Shown here: in pieces, positions 6,170 to 16,367 of the stretch
Numbering within the stretch: position 1 is the stretch's first letter
Layout: the number at the start of each line of letters is the position of its first letter
From: CAADGU01 sp964467705
GTDB taxonomy: Bacteria > Chloroflexota > Anaerolineae > Promineifilales > Promineifilaceae
Length of the DNA stretch: 34,055 nt
Direction: 5' to 3'
Assembly (NCBI GenBank): GCA_964467705.1
Contig: CAYXUZ010000056.1
Span: 1-34,055, forward strand
The notes under the pieces: model-generated
Database searches by the model: none
What the model was told of the DNA's origin: nothing
Seen by the model: only the letters and a program-made list of their open reading frames with translations
Translations under genes and position numbers: made by a program

Positions 6170-8515
6170 TTATTGCTCAATCTCAAAATCCATGACCTGA
6201 ATGCCGTTGTCGTTGAGTGTCTGGATCAGGTTCATCTTCTGGCCGTTTTGGACGCGGGTGACAATGCTGCCACGGCCGTTCAAATGCGCCTTCAGGCCGA
6301 TTTCTTGCAGGTGCGCCAGGGCAAACGGCCGTGCCCCTTCCGACACCCATACCGCCATCTCCACTTCCGGCGCAAAACGGGCGCGTAGCTCATTAGCAGG
6401 CAACGTTTCCGCCAGTTGCCCCTGTTCCAGCAGCAGCACCCGGCTGGCTAACGCTTCCACCTCTTCCAGCCGATGCGAGGCAAAAACAATAGTCTTGCCC
6501 GCCTGCCGTAAGCCGATGAGCAGTTTCAGATAATCGCGCCGGGCCTGGGCGTCCAGGCTGGCGGTGGGTTCGTCCAGCAGCAAGACCGGCGGCTCATCCA
6601 GCCGGGCGATGGCCAACGCCAAACGCTGCTTCAGGCCACCGGAGAGCGCGGGTACCGGCTTCTGGCTGTGTTCGGCCAGACCAAGTTGATCTAGCAATAG
6701 AGGGATGCGCGCCGGGTCCGCTTTTTTGAGCCGGGCATAGAAGTGCATCGTGGCCGAGACGTCCCAATCGTAAAAAACGGCTTCCTGCGGTACATAACCG
6801 ATGCTGCGCCGGGCATTTTTACCATCGCGGTGGCTGTCACGGCCGTTCACTTCAATCTGCCCCTCAAACGTTATCAGCCCTAGGATGGCCTTGAGCAGGG
6901 TGGTTTTACCAGCCCCGTTTGCCCCCCAAAGGGCGATGGCGTCGCCGGTTTGGGCGGTGAAGGAGATGTCTTGTAAAGCGTGAACTTTGCCGTACCGTTT
7001 GCTGACATGGGCCACTTGCAACGGCGTTTCTGCTAAAGGTGAGGAAGAATTGTTCATAACATGTACCTGAGAGGGTGGGGGTGTCGGTTTTTCAGAGCGG
7101 CGGGGCATGGCAAAATAAGCCAGGCCGCCACAAAAAGCGCCCAGCAGGATGAGGGCCACGGCCGTGCCTAACAACGGCCAGACGGATGGCGGGGGAGGCG
7201 TAGCAAAGGCGGGGATCTCACCTGGCTGCACCAGTGGCGTGGGGTCGCTCAATTTGGGCTGCGGCCGGATGATGGGGAAGGATTGCCCGGCAAATTCGAT
7301 GGCCTGCGCCGCCGGGCTGTAGGCCAGCAGCCGCAGCCGGGGTTCCTGATCGGTCAGGTTTTCATAGAAGCGTTCAGAGGTGTAGGCGGTGTCCCCCAGC
7401 CCATCACCATCGGCGTCGAAGCCTGTGTAATCGCTCCAAAAGTTGCCCTGCCAGTTGTTGACGCCGGGTGTGCCGCCGCCTTGCAGGGTCATTTGGGAAA
7501 CGTTTTCCCAGAAGGTGTTGCCTGTAAAATCGTTGCCTTTGACGGCCGGCTGCACTATGACGCCCACATCGTTAAAGGCGATGATGTTGTCTTCAAAACG
7601 GCTATAACTTTGCGGATAAAACGGCGTGCCGTCCAGAAATATGCCACTGCCATTGTCTACCAGCACGTTACGTTGCACCAGGACATTACTGGCATCCTTA
7701 AAGCCTAACGCATAGCCGCTGGGGCCGCGCTGCCCGATGATGAGATTATCGGTGATGACCACATCGTCAGAATACATGGCATACGTGCCCACCGAGTTGT
7801 GGCGCAACTGGTTGCCGATGATCTGGATGTTGTCCGTGTACATGAGGTGGATACCGTAACGGCCGTTGCGAATCACATTATGGCGAATGGTTACGCCAGA
7901 CGAATACCACACTACCACATCGCGTGTTTCGTGGATGACATTGTCTTCCAGGATAACACCCGAACTGTACCAGATGCGGATGCCGTCACCTTTGCGGGCT
8001 GCGTCATATTCGGCTTTACCGGTGATGTCGTTGCTGCGTATCACCGCACCTTCCCCATCGGCCACATAGACGCCAAACAAAACATCTTCTAGCCGGTTGT
8101 TGGCAACTACGGCGCGCGGGGCGGCAACCGTGATCCCGGCGTGGTTGCGGTCGGGTTCGCTGCCGCTGCCACGTACCAGGAAACCGTCAAACTGGACATC
8201 GGGCGCCGTAATGACAACAACGGCACCTTCACCCTGCCCATCAATCACCGGCCAATCCACGCCGCGGAGGTTGACGGGTTTGTCCACGGTCAGAGCGGGG
8301 TAAACGCCGCCGTGTACTTCAATCGTATCACCGGGTTGGGCTTCGGCCAGGGCAGCGGTAATGGTGGTGTAAGGGCCATCCGGGGAGACGATCCAGGTTT
8401 GTGATTGGGCGGCTGCCGCTTGGGCAGCGACGGCCGTGCCACCCGCCAACCACCAGATTCCCCAACAAATGCTCCCAACCAGGAGGATGACCCGTGCTGT
8501 GTGTGAAAATTTCAT
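6170..8515 (-). CDS. nosD-nosF: NosD-NosF fusion: periplasmic beta-helix protein joined to ABC ATPase
   Basis: One uninterrupted 781-codon frame carries two proteins that are normally separate. Residues 1-31 are a signal peptide. Residues about 40-400 are a right-handed beta-helix of NosD type, with repeats such as GIRIWYSSGVILEDNVIH and a C-terminal GNFWSDYTGFDADGDGLGD block. Residues about 445-469 form a transmembrane helix followed by a positive stretch (PRRSEK), which would place what follows in the cytoplasm. Residues about 495-781 are the NosF ATPase: Walker A GANGAGKTT (531-539), signature LSGGLKQR (624-631), Walker B VLLLDEP (644-650) and the switch His in FASHRLEE. It would energise NosY and deliver a sulfur or copper species for NosZ maturation. 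An internal ATG at residue 487 (MNNSSS) has a weak AGG upstream, so a separately translated NosF is possible. Confidence 0.88.
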   Translation of the reverse strand: MKFSHTARVILLVGSICWGIWWLAGGTAVAAQAAAAQSQTWIVSPDGPYTTITAALAEAQPGDTIEVHGGVYPALTVDKPVNLRGVDWPVIDGQGEGAVVVITAPDVQFDGFLVRGSGSEPDRNHAGITVAAPRAVVANNRLEDVLFGVYVADGEGAVIRSNDITGKAEYDAARKGDGIRIWYSSGVILEDNVIHETRDVVVWYSSGVTIRHNVIRNGRYGIHLMYTDNIQIIGNQLRHNSVGTYAMYSDDVVITDNLIIGQRGPSGYALGFKDASNVLVQRNVLVDNGSGIFLDGTPFYPQSYSRFEDNIIAFNDVGVIVQPAVKGNDFTGNTFWENVSQMTLQGGGTPGVNNWQGNFWSDYTGFDADGDGLGDTAYTSERFYENLTDQEPRLRLLAYSPAAQAIEFAGQSFPIIRPQPKLSDPTPLVQPGEIPAFATPPPPSVWPLLGTAVALILLGAFCGGLAYFAMPRRSEKPTPPPSQVHVMNNSSSPLAETPLQVAHVSKRYGKVHALQDISFTAQTGDAIALWGANGAGKTTLLKAILGLITFEGQIEVNGRDSHRDGKNARRSIGYVPQEAVFYDWDVSATMHFYARLKKADPARIPLLLDQLGLAEHSQKPVPALSGGLKQRLALAIARLDEPPVLLLDEPTASLDAQARRDYLKLLIGLRQAGKTIVFASHRLEEVEALASRVLLLEQGQLAETLPANELRARFAPEVEMAVWVSEGARPFALAHLQEIGLKAHLNGRGSIVTRVQNGQKMNLIQTLNDNGIQVMDFEIEQ

Positions 8516-9183
8516 GATGAGGGGGTGGGCACGGCCGTTTTCATCCGTTCCCGCGCATCTTGCACCGGCTTGTAAGCACGCCGATGAAACCAGAGACCAA
8601 CCAGCACAACGGCGACGGCCGTCAGCGTCAGGTAAAAACCAATCTCAAACTGCCCCACCGTGGCAAACTGCGCCACCACACCCCGGCCGATAATGGGTGG
8701 CGTAAACGGCTCAATTGCCCCACCAAGAGCAGAGTTCGGGTCAATACTGTGGCCGTACTGGTACAAAATCCACCACAAATCAGCTACAAACACCAGCGGA
8801 AACAGGATAGCTGGCAGGGCGAGTACGGCCGCCCAACGATTATGCACAAACACCCCGGCCATCAACAGCAGACCCAACGTCACAATCGAAATTACCGAAA
8901 TCGAGCGTTCCAACTGTCCGCCTTCGTCTAACACCGGCATCCCCAGATAATGGTTCAGGGCATCAATCTCGCGCATATCCCCTTCCAACCGGTTCACATA
9001 CACATCCACATGCAGCCCATCCGGGTACTGCGGCGCTTCCATCGTCATGCTCCAATAGGGCAGGAACATGGAAACTACCAGCAGTAACGCCCCGACCATC
9101 AGCAAAGCACTGGGTAACAAATAGTCCATTAAGCGGCGGGTACTGCCATCCGGTAGCACCACCTGTACGTCTGAATCAAACAT
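8512..9183 (-). CDS. Nos-cluster membrane protein of unknown function
   Basis: A 223-residue protein with about four transmembrane segments (near residues 23-44, 97-115, 120-140 and 185-207). A conserved-looking extracytoplasmic loop (VDVYVNRLEGDMREIDALNH) follows the first. Proteins with this loop are, to my memory, commonly encoded between nosZ and nosD in non-proteobacterial nos clusters, but no function is known. GAGGTG lies 7 nt before the ATG at 9183, and the 3' end overlaps nosDF by 4 bp (ATGA), so it is in the same transcript and probably takes part in NosZ assembly or electron supply. Both statements about role are inference from position. Confidence 0.75.
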   Translation of the reverse strand: MFDSDVQVVLPDGSTRRLMDYLLPSALLMVGALLLVVSMFLPYWSMTMEAPQYPDGLHVDVYVNRLEGDMREIDALNHYLGMPVLDEGGQLERSISVISIVTLGLLLMAGVFVHNRWAAVLALPAILFPLVFVADLWWILYQYGHSIDPNSALGGAIEPFTPPIIGRGVVAQFATVGQFEIGFYLTLTAVAVVLVGLWFHRRAYKPVQDARERMKTAVPTPSS

Positions 9184-9205
9184 GACACACCTCGTGATCC
9201 GTGAC

Positions 9206-9243
9206 CCGTAATCCGTAATCGGTCTTCGGATTACGGATTACGG
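9206..9243. repeat. Inverted filler repeat (CGTAATC family) after nosZ
   Basis: The arms CCGTAATCCGTAATC (9206-9220) and GATTACGGATTACGG (9229-9243) are perfectly complementary over 15 bp with an 8-nt loop. Extra CGTAATC units extend to about 9256, next to the nosZ stop. Related copies are at 11335-11356, 19601-19660 and 29513-29559. Confidence 0.8.
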
Positions 9244-9258
9244 AGTACGGATTACGTC

Positions 9259-11306
<2,048 letters not shown>

Positions 11307-11479
11307 TGTTCTTCTCCTGTTTTGGGGAAATTGGTAAACGGTGATCGGTAATCGGTTTGCCGCACGGCCGTTGCCAAATTCCTGTGAATTGTGTGATTAG
11401 TAAGGGGGGATGGTGATTGGAGATTACAAACAATCAATCCCTATTTTGCAGAACATTACAGGAGAAAATGGGGGGCGTC

Positions 11480-11495
11480 TTTGCAAAAGTGCAAA
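11480..11495. promoter_or_regulatory. Candidate Crp/Fnr-type operator upstream of nosZ
   Basis: TTTGCAAAAGTGCAAA is a perfect inverted repeat: 6-bp arms (TTTGCA/TGCAAA) around 4 nt, the half-site geometry used by Crp/Fnr regulators. It lies about 174 bp upstream of the nosZ start and just past the end of the Crp/Fnr gene. The half-site is not the canonical TTGAT of Fnr, so the assignment rests on geometry and position. Confidence 0.35.
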
Positions 11496-11508
11496 TTATC
11501 ACAAACTG

Positions 11509-11548
11509 ACAATTGACAATTGATAATTGATAATTACCAATTGTCAAC
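11509..11548. repeat. CAATTGACAATTGA filler repeat
   Basis: Tandem CAATTGA/TAATTGA units ending in ACCAATTGTCAAC, self-complementary. It occupies the end of the Crp/Fnr gene and the first part of the nosZ upstream region. The same family is at 16654-16706 and 25401-25437. Confidence 0.65.
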
Positions 11549-12260
11549 GACGAATGACCGGCTCCAGGTCTTCGGCAATGACCACCAGGTCGTGTGGTTT
11601 GCAGAGGGTGACGCGCTTGCGGCTGGATTTAACGATGCCGTCTTGTTCCCATTTGCTGAGGATGCGGCTGACGTTGTAGAGGTTGGTGCCGGTCATTTCG
11701 GCCAGGTCTTGGCGGGTGAGGGGCATGTTGATGCGCACGCCTTCGGGCGATTTCTGACCGAATTGGCGCACCAGTTGCAGAATGGTGCGGGCGATGCGCT
11801 GCTCCACGCGCTGTGTCACCAGTTGGTGATACCGCTCTTGCAGGCTGGCAAAATGGTTGGCGATGAGTTCCATGCCGTTGATGGCCAGTTGGGGGTAACG
11901 CTGCATCAGTTGGCGGGTGGTAAGGTTGTCCCAGGCCAGGGCGTGGCACTCTTCCACCGCTTCGGCGGCGATGGGGTAATCCATATTGCTGAGGACGACG
12001 ATGATACCCAGGCCATCGCCGGGGCCGATATAGTTGACGATGACCTGGTGGCCTTCGGGGTTAATTTGGGTGAGTTTGGCCCGACCTGCGACGAGGATGT
12101 AGAAGGTAGTGGCCGGTTCGCCCTGGTGAAAGAAGAATTCACCCTGGCGGATGTGGCACGGCCGTGCTTGTTCCACTACCACCTGACATTCGTCCGGTGA
12201 CAGACCCTTGAGAAAGGAGCAGCGGCTCACGATGGAAAGCGTGGGTTCGAGCGGGTTCAT
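11544..12260 (-). CDS. Crp/Fnr family transcription regulator
   Basis: A 238-residue regulator: an N-terminal cyclic-nucleotide-binding-type beta-barrel (about 15-130, with GEFFFHQGEPATTFYILVAG), a dimerisation helix, and a C-terminal winged helix-turn-helix (about 170-230, with LTRQDLAEMTGTNLYNVSRI). Cysteines are at 14, 25, 35, 105 and about 225; the spacing does not match the 4Fe-4S pattern of Fnr, so an oxygen-sensing cluster is not evident. Lying between the ArsA-like ATPase and nosZ on the same strand, it is the obvious candidate to control the nos genes in response to N-oxides or low oxygen. No clear Shine-Dalgarno precedes the ATG at 12260. Confidence 0.9.
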   Translation of the reverse strand: MNPLEPTLSIVSRCSFLKGLSPDECQVVVEQARPCHIRQGEFFFHQGEPATTFYILVAGRAKLTQINPEGHQVIVNYIGPGDGLGIIVVLSNMDYPIAAEAVEECHALAWDNLTTRQLMQRYPQLAINGMELIANHFASLQERYHQLVTQRVEQRIARTILQLVRQFGQKSPEGVRINMPLTRQDLAEMTGTNLYNVSRILSKWEQDGIVKSSRKRVTLCKPHDLVVIAEDLEPVIRR

Positions 12261-12338
12261 CTGCCCGAAATGTTATCACGGAACACGGGAGGGGGGTATG
12301 GGAAGCCAGTGATTCCCATCTGCTTTGCTGCCCCGAAA

Positions 12339-13574
12339 TCACTGCTTCGTGAGCGTTGGTTCCGGTTCTGGTGGCAGAAAGGTGATTTCCAGAATGCCGT
12401 TCTGTAATGCGCCGCCGCCCGCCCGCCGTTTGGCCAGGACGGTAGGCAAGATCATCTCCCGTTTGAAGTTGCCGATGGTGATGAACATCTCGTCGCCGCG
12501 TTTGCGCAGTTTCACGTCGCTGCCGGTGACAAAGGGCATGGAGAGACGCATGATGCAGCTTCCGTCGGGCAGTTCTTCAATTTCCTGTAACTTGCCGCGA
12601 TAAAAAACCTGGCAGGGGTCGTTGTCGCCAAAACAGTCAGCAGCCAGCCGAGACAGAGCCTCTGTGCCTACTACTTCGTGGTCGTAATAGGGCGCATACC
12701 AGAGAGGGAGGGGGGCGAAGTTGGCTTCGATCATCTCCAGGTATTTGGCCTGGATTTCGCGCCGTTTCTGGTAAAAGTCGCCTTCGCCCAGGTTTTCGGG
12801 CAGGATGCGGTTGATGATCACACTGTCTACGGGATAGTTGAACAGGCCCAGGTAGCTGACGGCGCGTTCGGCTTCGCGCATGACCATTTTTTCGGGCTGC
12901 AAGACGACGCGGTAGCTGCTGATTTCGGGGTCACTGAGGGTTTGGCGTAGTTCGGCGGTGGCGTCATCCAATTTTTCCAGCGCGTCCAGGATTTCTACGG
13001 GNNNNNNNNNNTGTTGTTCTTGACGAGAATCGCTGGGCACACGAGCATTGAGGAAACGGCCGGCAAACGGCCGTATCGCCTTCATCACCCCCGTCCGATA
13101 GCGCGACAGGTGACCAGCATACCAGCGGAAGGTGTCCGGCATGGTCAGTAGACGGATCGTTTCGCCGGTGGGGGCAGCGTCTATGATCACGCGGTCAAAG
13201 TGGCGCTCTTTGGCCTGTTTGTTGATGTGCAGCAGGCTGACAATCTCGTCCATGCCGGGGAAGGCGGAGAGTTCATCGGCCACCACTTTGTTCAGTTTGT
13301 CCCCTTCCCGAATCATGTTGGAGACGAAACCTTGCAGCACGTCCCAATAATTCACGATGTCGGCGACGACGCTGATTTCCTGTGCCCACAGGTTGGGAGC
13401 AATTTCGATGGGTTTGGCGTCCAGAGGACGGTCGAAGGAGTCGGCCAGACTGTGGGCGATGTCGGTGCTGGCGACCAGGGTTTTGTAACCAAGTTGGGCG
13501 GAGCGCACGGCCGTTGCTGCGGCCACCGTTGTCTTTCCTACTCCACCTTTACCCAAATAAAGAATAATGCGCAT
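12339..13574 (-). CDS. ArsA/GET3-family ATPase with C-terminal HSP20-like domain
   Basis: About 411 residues, interrupted by a 10-N gap that keeps the frame. The deviant Walker A P-loop GKGGVGKTT is at 8-16, a switch region STDIAHSL at 36-43, and the IIDAAPTGETIRLL block at about 130-143. Residues about 320-405 look like the small HSP20-like domain often attached to bacterial ArsA homologues. Family members are dimeric ATPases linked to metalloid export or tail-anchored protein targeting. No arsenic genes are nearby, so arsenite export is not supported. GGAG lies about 6 nt before the ATG at 13574. It runs in the same direction as the Crp/Fnr gene 78 bp downstream and may be the first gene of the nos transcript. 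Confidence 0.88.
   Translation of the reverse strand: MRIILYLGKGGVGKTTVAAATAVRSAQLGYKTLVASTDIAHSLADSFDRPLDAKPIEIAPNLWAQEISVVADIVNYWDVLQGFVSNMIREGDKLNKVVADELSAFPGMDEIVSLLHINKQAKERHFDRVIIDAAPTGETIRLLTMPDTFRWYAGHLSRYRTGVMKAIRPFAGRFLNARVPSDSRQEQXXXXPVEILDALEKLDDATAELRQTLSDPEISSYRVVLQPEKMVMREAERAVSYLGLFNYPVDSVIINRILPENLGEGDFYQKRREIQAKYLEMIEANFAPLPLWYAPYYDHEVVGTEALSRLAADCFGDNDPCQVFYRGKLQEIEELPDGSCIMRLSMPFVTGSDVKLRKRGDEMFITIGNFKREMILPTVLAKRRAGGGALQNGILEITFLPPEPEPTLTKQ
13002..13011. other. Assembly gap (10 N) inside the ArsA-like gene
   Basis: Ten N residues. The frame continues on both sides (SDSRQEQ before, PVEILDAL after), so the true missing length is 10 nt or differs from it by a multiple of three. 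Confidence 0.95.
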
Positions 13575-13677
13575 TGTGTTCTCCGTAGGTCATCAAGATA
13601 ATGGGAATACGTGATATGACCTGCTGCGGTTGTGATGGTGGGGATTTTGCCGGGAACGGCCGTTGGATGCAAGTGCC

Positions 13678-13744
13678 CAAGTTTCATGTGTCAGGTGTCA
13701 AGTAACGTGACACATGACACATGGTGCATGACACATGAAACTTG
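13678..13744. repeat. Inverted repeat of TGACACATG units
   Basis: The arms CAAGTTTCATGTGTCA (13678-13693) and TGACACATGAAACTTG (13729-13744) are perfectly complementary over 16 bp. The spacer holds further GTGACACATGACACATG units. It is a separate filler family from the others in this window. Confidence 0.8.
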
Positions 13745-13769
13745 ACACATCCCCACCTGGTATTAAAAT
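13742..13769 (+). promoter_or_regulatory. Candidate sigma-70-like promoter for the beta-helix gene
   Basis: TTGACA (13742-13747), 16 bp, then TAAAAT (13764-13769). The -35 box is formed by the right arm of the inverted repeat. The start codon is about 125 bp downstream. Confidence 0.4.
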
Positions 13770-13895
13770 CTGGCCGTTCGCGTCCGGGAGTTGTGTTTTA
13801 GGGACTCGTGGGGGCAGGCCAGGGAGCCGGATTACACCAACGGGAACCAGACCACAAACCTGACAAAAGTTACAACCGATAGGAGGTCGGAAACC

Positions 13896-16298
13896 ATGAA
13901 ACGTTCGCTGATTTTAGTTGTTGTATTGTTCCCGTTATTAGGGTTGGCCGCGTTGCTGCACACGGCCCGCCTGCAAGCCAGCCCACCCGCGCCCAGCCAG
14001 GGCAGCGTTACCTTCACCGTCAACAGCACGGTAGATGCCACTGATGTGAATCCGGGTGATGGGGTGTGTGAGACGGCCGTAGGCAATGGCGTCTGTACGC
14101 TGCGTGCGGCCGTGCAAGAAACTAATGCCTTGATTACTACAGACACTATTATTCTTCCCACAGGCACATACACACTAACTATACCCGGCACCAATGAAGA
14201 TTTAGCTGCAACAGGTGATTTAGATCTCACAGGTGAGTTAACACTTGTTGGGATGGACGATTCTATTGTGGATGCAGACCAACTAGATCGAGTCTTTCAC
14301 ATTCTGAGTGGGGCAAAAGTTACCATTTCGGATATTACAGCTCGCCATGGCGCTACTTCAAATACAAGTGGGGGTGGTATATTAAATAGCGGTACAACGA
14401 CGATATTAGGAAGTGCTATAACCGATAATCAAACCATGACAGGATTCGGTGGGGGTATCGTGAATACCGATGCTGGCGTCTTAACCATTACCGATACTAT
14501 AGTTGATAACAACATCAATTTGTTCGGGCAATATGGAGGCGGTATTCAAAACTCTGGTTTATTGAGGCTGGTTAACAGTAGCATAAGTACCAACAACGTA
14601 AACAATGGCTCGATAGGAACAGGGGGTGGGATATTCAATACTGGAAACTTAATTGTTGAGAACAGTGTATTTTTGGAGAACTACAGTGGTTTTCGTGGTG
14701 GTGGGATCGCTAACAGTGGTGTATTTACGGTAAACAATAGTACATTTAGCGATAATTCAGGGGAAGGTGGGGGCATATATAACTCATCCTATCAACTTTC
14801 AACCATTACAATGACGACATTTAGCAACAATGTGGGAGGTGGAATTAGTAATGAAGGTAATCTGGTAATTGCCAATGTATTTTTGGAAAACAACAATGGA
14901 AGTGCTATTCGTAATAGTGGAATATTAACCATAACAATGGGTTTGTTCACTGGAAATTCAAATTCATCTGGTGGTGGTATCTATAATTCTGGTTCTCTGG
15001 CGATCTCTGATAGTCATTTTGAACAAAATATAGCTGCTTCAGAAGGTGGTGGTATCTATAGCTCCAATGGTGTAGTTACACTTTTTAACAGCACCCTCTA
15101 TAACAATTCAGCGAATTATGGAGGAGGTGTATCAAATGGAGAGGCAACAATGCACATTGTTGGCAGCACCTTGTATCATAATAGTGCTGATGTCAAAGGT
15201 GGTGGCATTTATAACTCCCGTGCTTTTTGGCCCGGCGTTCTTATGATTACAAATACGACTCTCTATACTAATAGTGCACCTATCGGTGGTGGAATTTCAA
15301 ATGAGGGTGGTCATGTTTACAGTGTAAATAATACGGTGTACAGTAATGTTGCTAATTCTGGCGGTGGGATTAACAATGCAGATGATGGTCTGGTACAACT
15401 AACAACCACAATCATTGCCAATCACTTAACTGGTGGAGATTGTGGGGGAAACGCCATTATTACATCGGCTGGTTACAACATTGCCAGTGATAGTAGTTGT
15501 AATCTTATAGAGGATGGCGATATGCCTGATACCGATCCGGTGTTGGGCCCACTTCAAGATAATGGAGGAGCTACCTGGACTCACGCTTTAATGCCAGGCA
15601 GCCCTGCCATAGACGCAGGACATGATTTGGCTTGCCCGGCAACGGATCAGCGCGGGATACCAAGACCGCTTGGTGAACACTGTGATATTGGCGCTTACGA
15701 ATACAGCCCCGTCTTGGTTGCTCTTGATGACGAAGCGGTAACGCAACCCAATATACCCCTTCTCCTTGACGTGTTAGCAAACGATATACCAGGCACAAAT
15801 GGTGACCCAATGTTAGTCAGCGTGGGCGAGCCAATGAGCGGCACGGCCGTGATCACCAATACCTTCATCCTTTACACCCCCGACCTGGATTTCACCGGCA
15901 CAGACCATTTCACCTACACCATCACCGACGGCGTGGTCACAGACACGGCCGTCGTCACCGTTACTGTTCAACCTCTGACTGCGCCAACGGCCGTAGATGA
16001 CACCGCCGAAACTAATCAAAATGAACCGGTCTTGATTGATGTGCTGGCAAATGACGTTCCCGGCAGCAGCGGCGACCCCGTGTTGGTCAGTGTGGGCGAA
16101 CCGGGGAACGGCACGGCCGTCATCACCGACACCTTCATCCTCTACACCCCCGCCCCAGACTTTTTTGGTACGGATACGTTCACGTATACAATTACGGATG
16201 GGGTGTTGACGGACACGGCCGTTGTCACCGTCACCGTCCTACCTGTTGATGACCAAACGTACATTTACCTGCCGGTGGTGCTGAAACCGGAAGAATAA
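13896..16298 (+). CDS. Secreted CSLREA/beta-helix protein with two cadherin-like repeats
   Basis: An 800-residue exported protein. Residues 1-28 are a signal peptide. A CSLREA-type segment follows (VNSTVDATDVNPGDGVCE...CTLRAAVQETNAL, about 45-90). Residues about 100-570 are a right-handed beta-helix built of many GGGIxNxG turns, typical of polymorphic adhesin-like proteins. Residues about 607-695 and 698-787 are two near-identical Ig/cadherin-like repeats (DDxAxTxxNxPxLxDVLAND...YTITDGV). The C-terminus YIYLPVVLKPEE resembles the short YLPxxxK tails common on Chloroflexota exported proteins. AGGAGG at 13881-13886 fixes the ATG at 13896; the in-frame ATG at 13791 has no signal peptide after it. 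The beta-helix part is AT-richer than its flanks and lacks ACGGCCGT sites, while the tail repeats hold five. Probable surface or extracellular structural role. Confidence 0.85.
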   Translation: MKRSLILVVVLFPLLGLAALLHTARLQASPPAPSQGSVTFTVNSTVDATDVNPGDGVCETAVGNGVCTLRAAVQETNALITTDTIILPTGTYTLTIPGTNEDLAATGDLDLTGELTLVGMDDSIVDADQLDRVFHILSGAKVTISDITARHGATSNTSGGGILNSGTTTILGSAITDNQTMTGFGGGIVNTDAGVLTITDTIVDNNINLFGQYGGGIQNSGLLRLVNSSISTNNVNNGSIGTGGGIFNTGNLIVENSVFLENYSGFRGGGIANSGVFTVNNSTFSDNSGEGGGIYNSSYQLSTITMTTFSNNVGGGISNEGNLVIANVFLENNNGSAIRNSGILTITMGLFTGNSNSSGGGIYNSGSLAISDSHFEQNIAASEGGGIYSSNGVVTLFNSTLYNNSANYGGGVSNGEATMHIVGSTLYHNSADVKGGGIYNSRAFWPGVLMITNTTLYTNSAPIGGGISNEGGHVYSVNNTVYSNVANSGGGINNADDGLVQLTTTIIANHLTGGDCGGNAIITSAGYNIASDSSCNLIEDGDMPDTDPVLGPLQDNGGATWTHALMPGSPAIDAGHDLACPATDQRGIPRPLGEHCDIGAYEYSPVLVALDDEAVTQPNIPLLLDVLANDIPGTNGDPMLVSVGEPMSGTAVITNTFILYTPDLDFTGTDHFTYTITDGVVTDTAVVTVTVQPLTAPTAVDDTAETNQNEPVLIDVLANDVPGSSGDPVLVSVGEPGNGTAVITDTFILYTPAPDFFGTDTFTYTITDGVLTDTAVVTVTVLPVDDQTYIYLPVVLKPEE

Positions 16299-16311
16299 CC
16301 TCTTATGGAGT

Positions 16312-16347
16312 TGAGAGATTGGACAAGAGTAATCTCCCAATCTCTCA
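16312..16347. repeat. Inverted filler repeat TGAGAGATTGG
   Basis: The arms TGAGAGATTGG (16312-16322) and CCAATCTCTCA (16337-16347) lie just after the beta-helix gene and can serve as a stem-loop at its 3' end. A related GGGAGATTGAGAG block is at 22700-22735. Confidence 0.6.
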
Positions 16348-16367
16348 GTCTCCCCATCTCCAATCCC

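Larger units (their letters stand above)
13575..13895. other. Divergent intergenic region between ArsA-like ATPase and beta-helix gene
   Basis: These 321 bp hold one ACGGCCGT site, a long inverted repeat (13678-13744), a candidate plus-strand promoter (13742-13769) and an untranslated leader of about 110 nt ending in a strong AGGAGG (13881-13886). I see no gene and no riboswitch I can recognise in the leader. Confidence 0.7.

Noticed and set aside
11544..12260. Assigning the regulator as an oxygen-sensing Fnr
   Set aside because: The cysteine spacing (14, 25, 35, 105) does not match the 4Fe-4S-binding pattern.
13770..13880. Riboswitch in the leader of the beta-helix gene
   Set aside because: No known riboswitch consensus could be matched; only an ordinary untranslated leader is supported.
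13791..13895. Upstream ATG for the beta-helix protein
   Set aside because: The signal peptide begins at 13896, right after AGGAGG.
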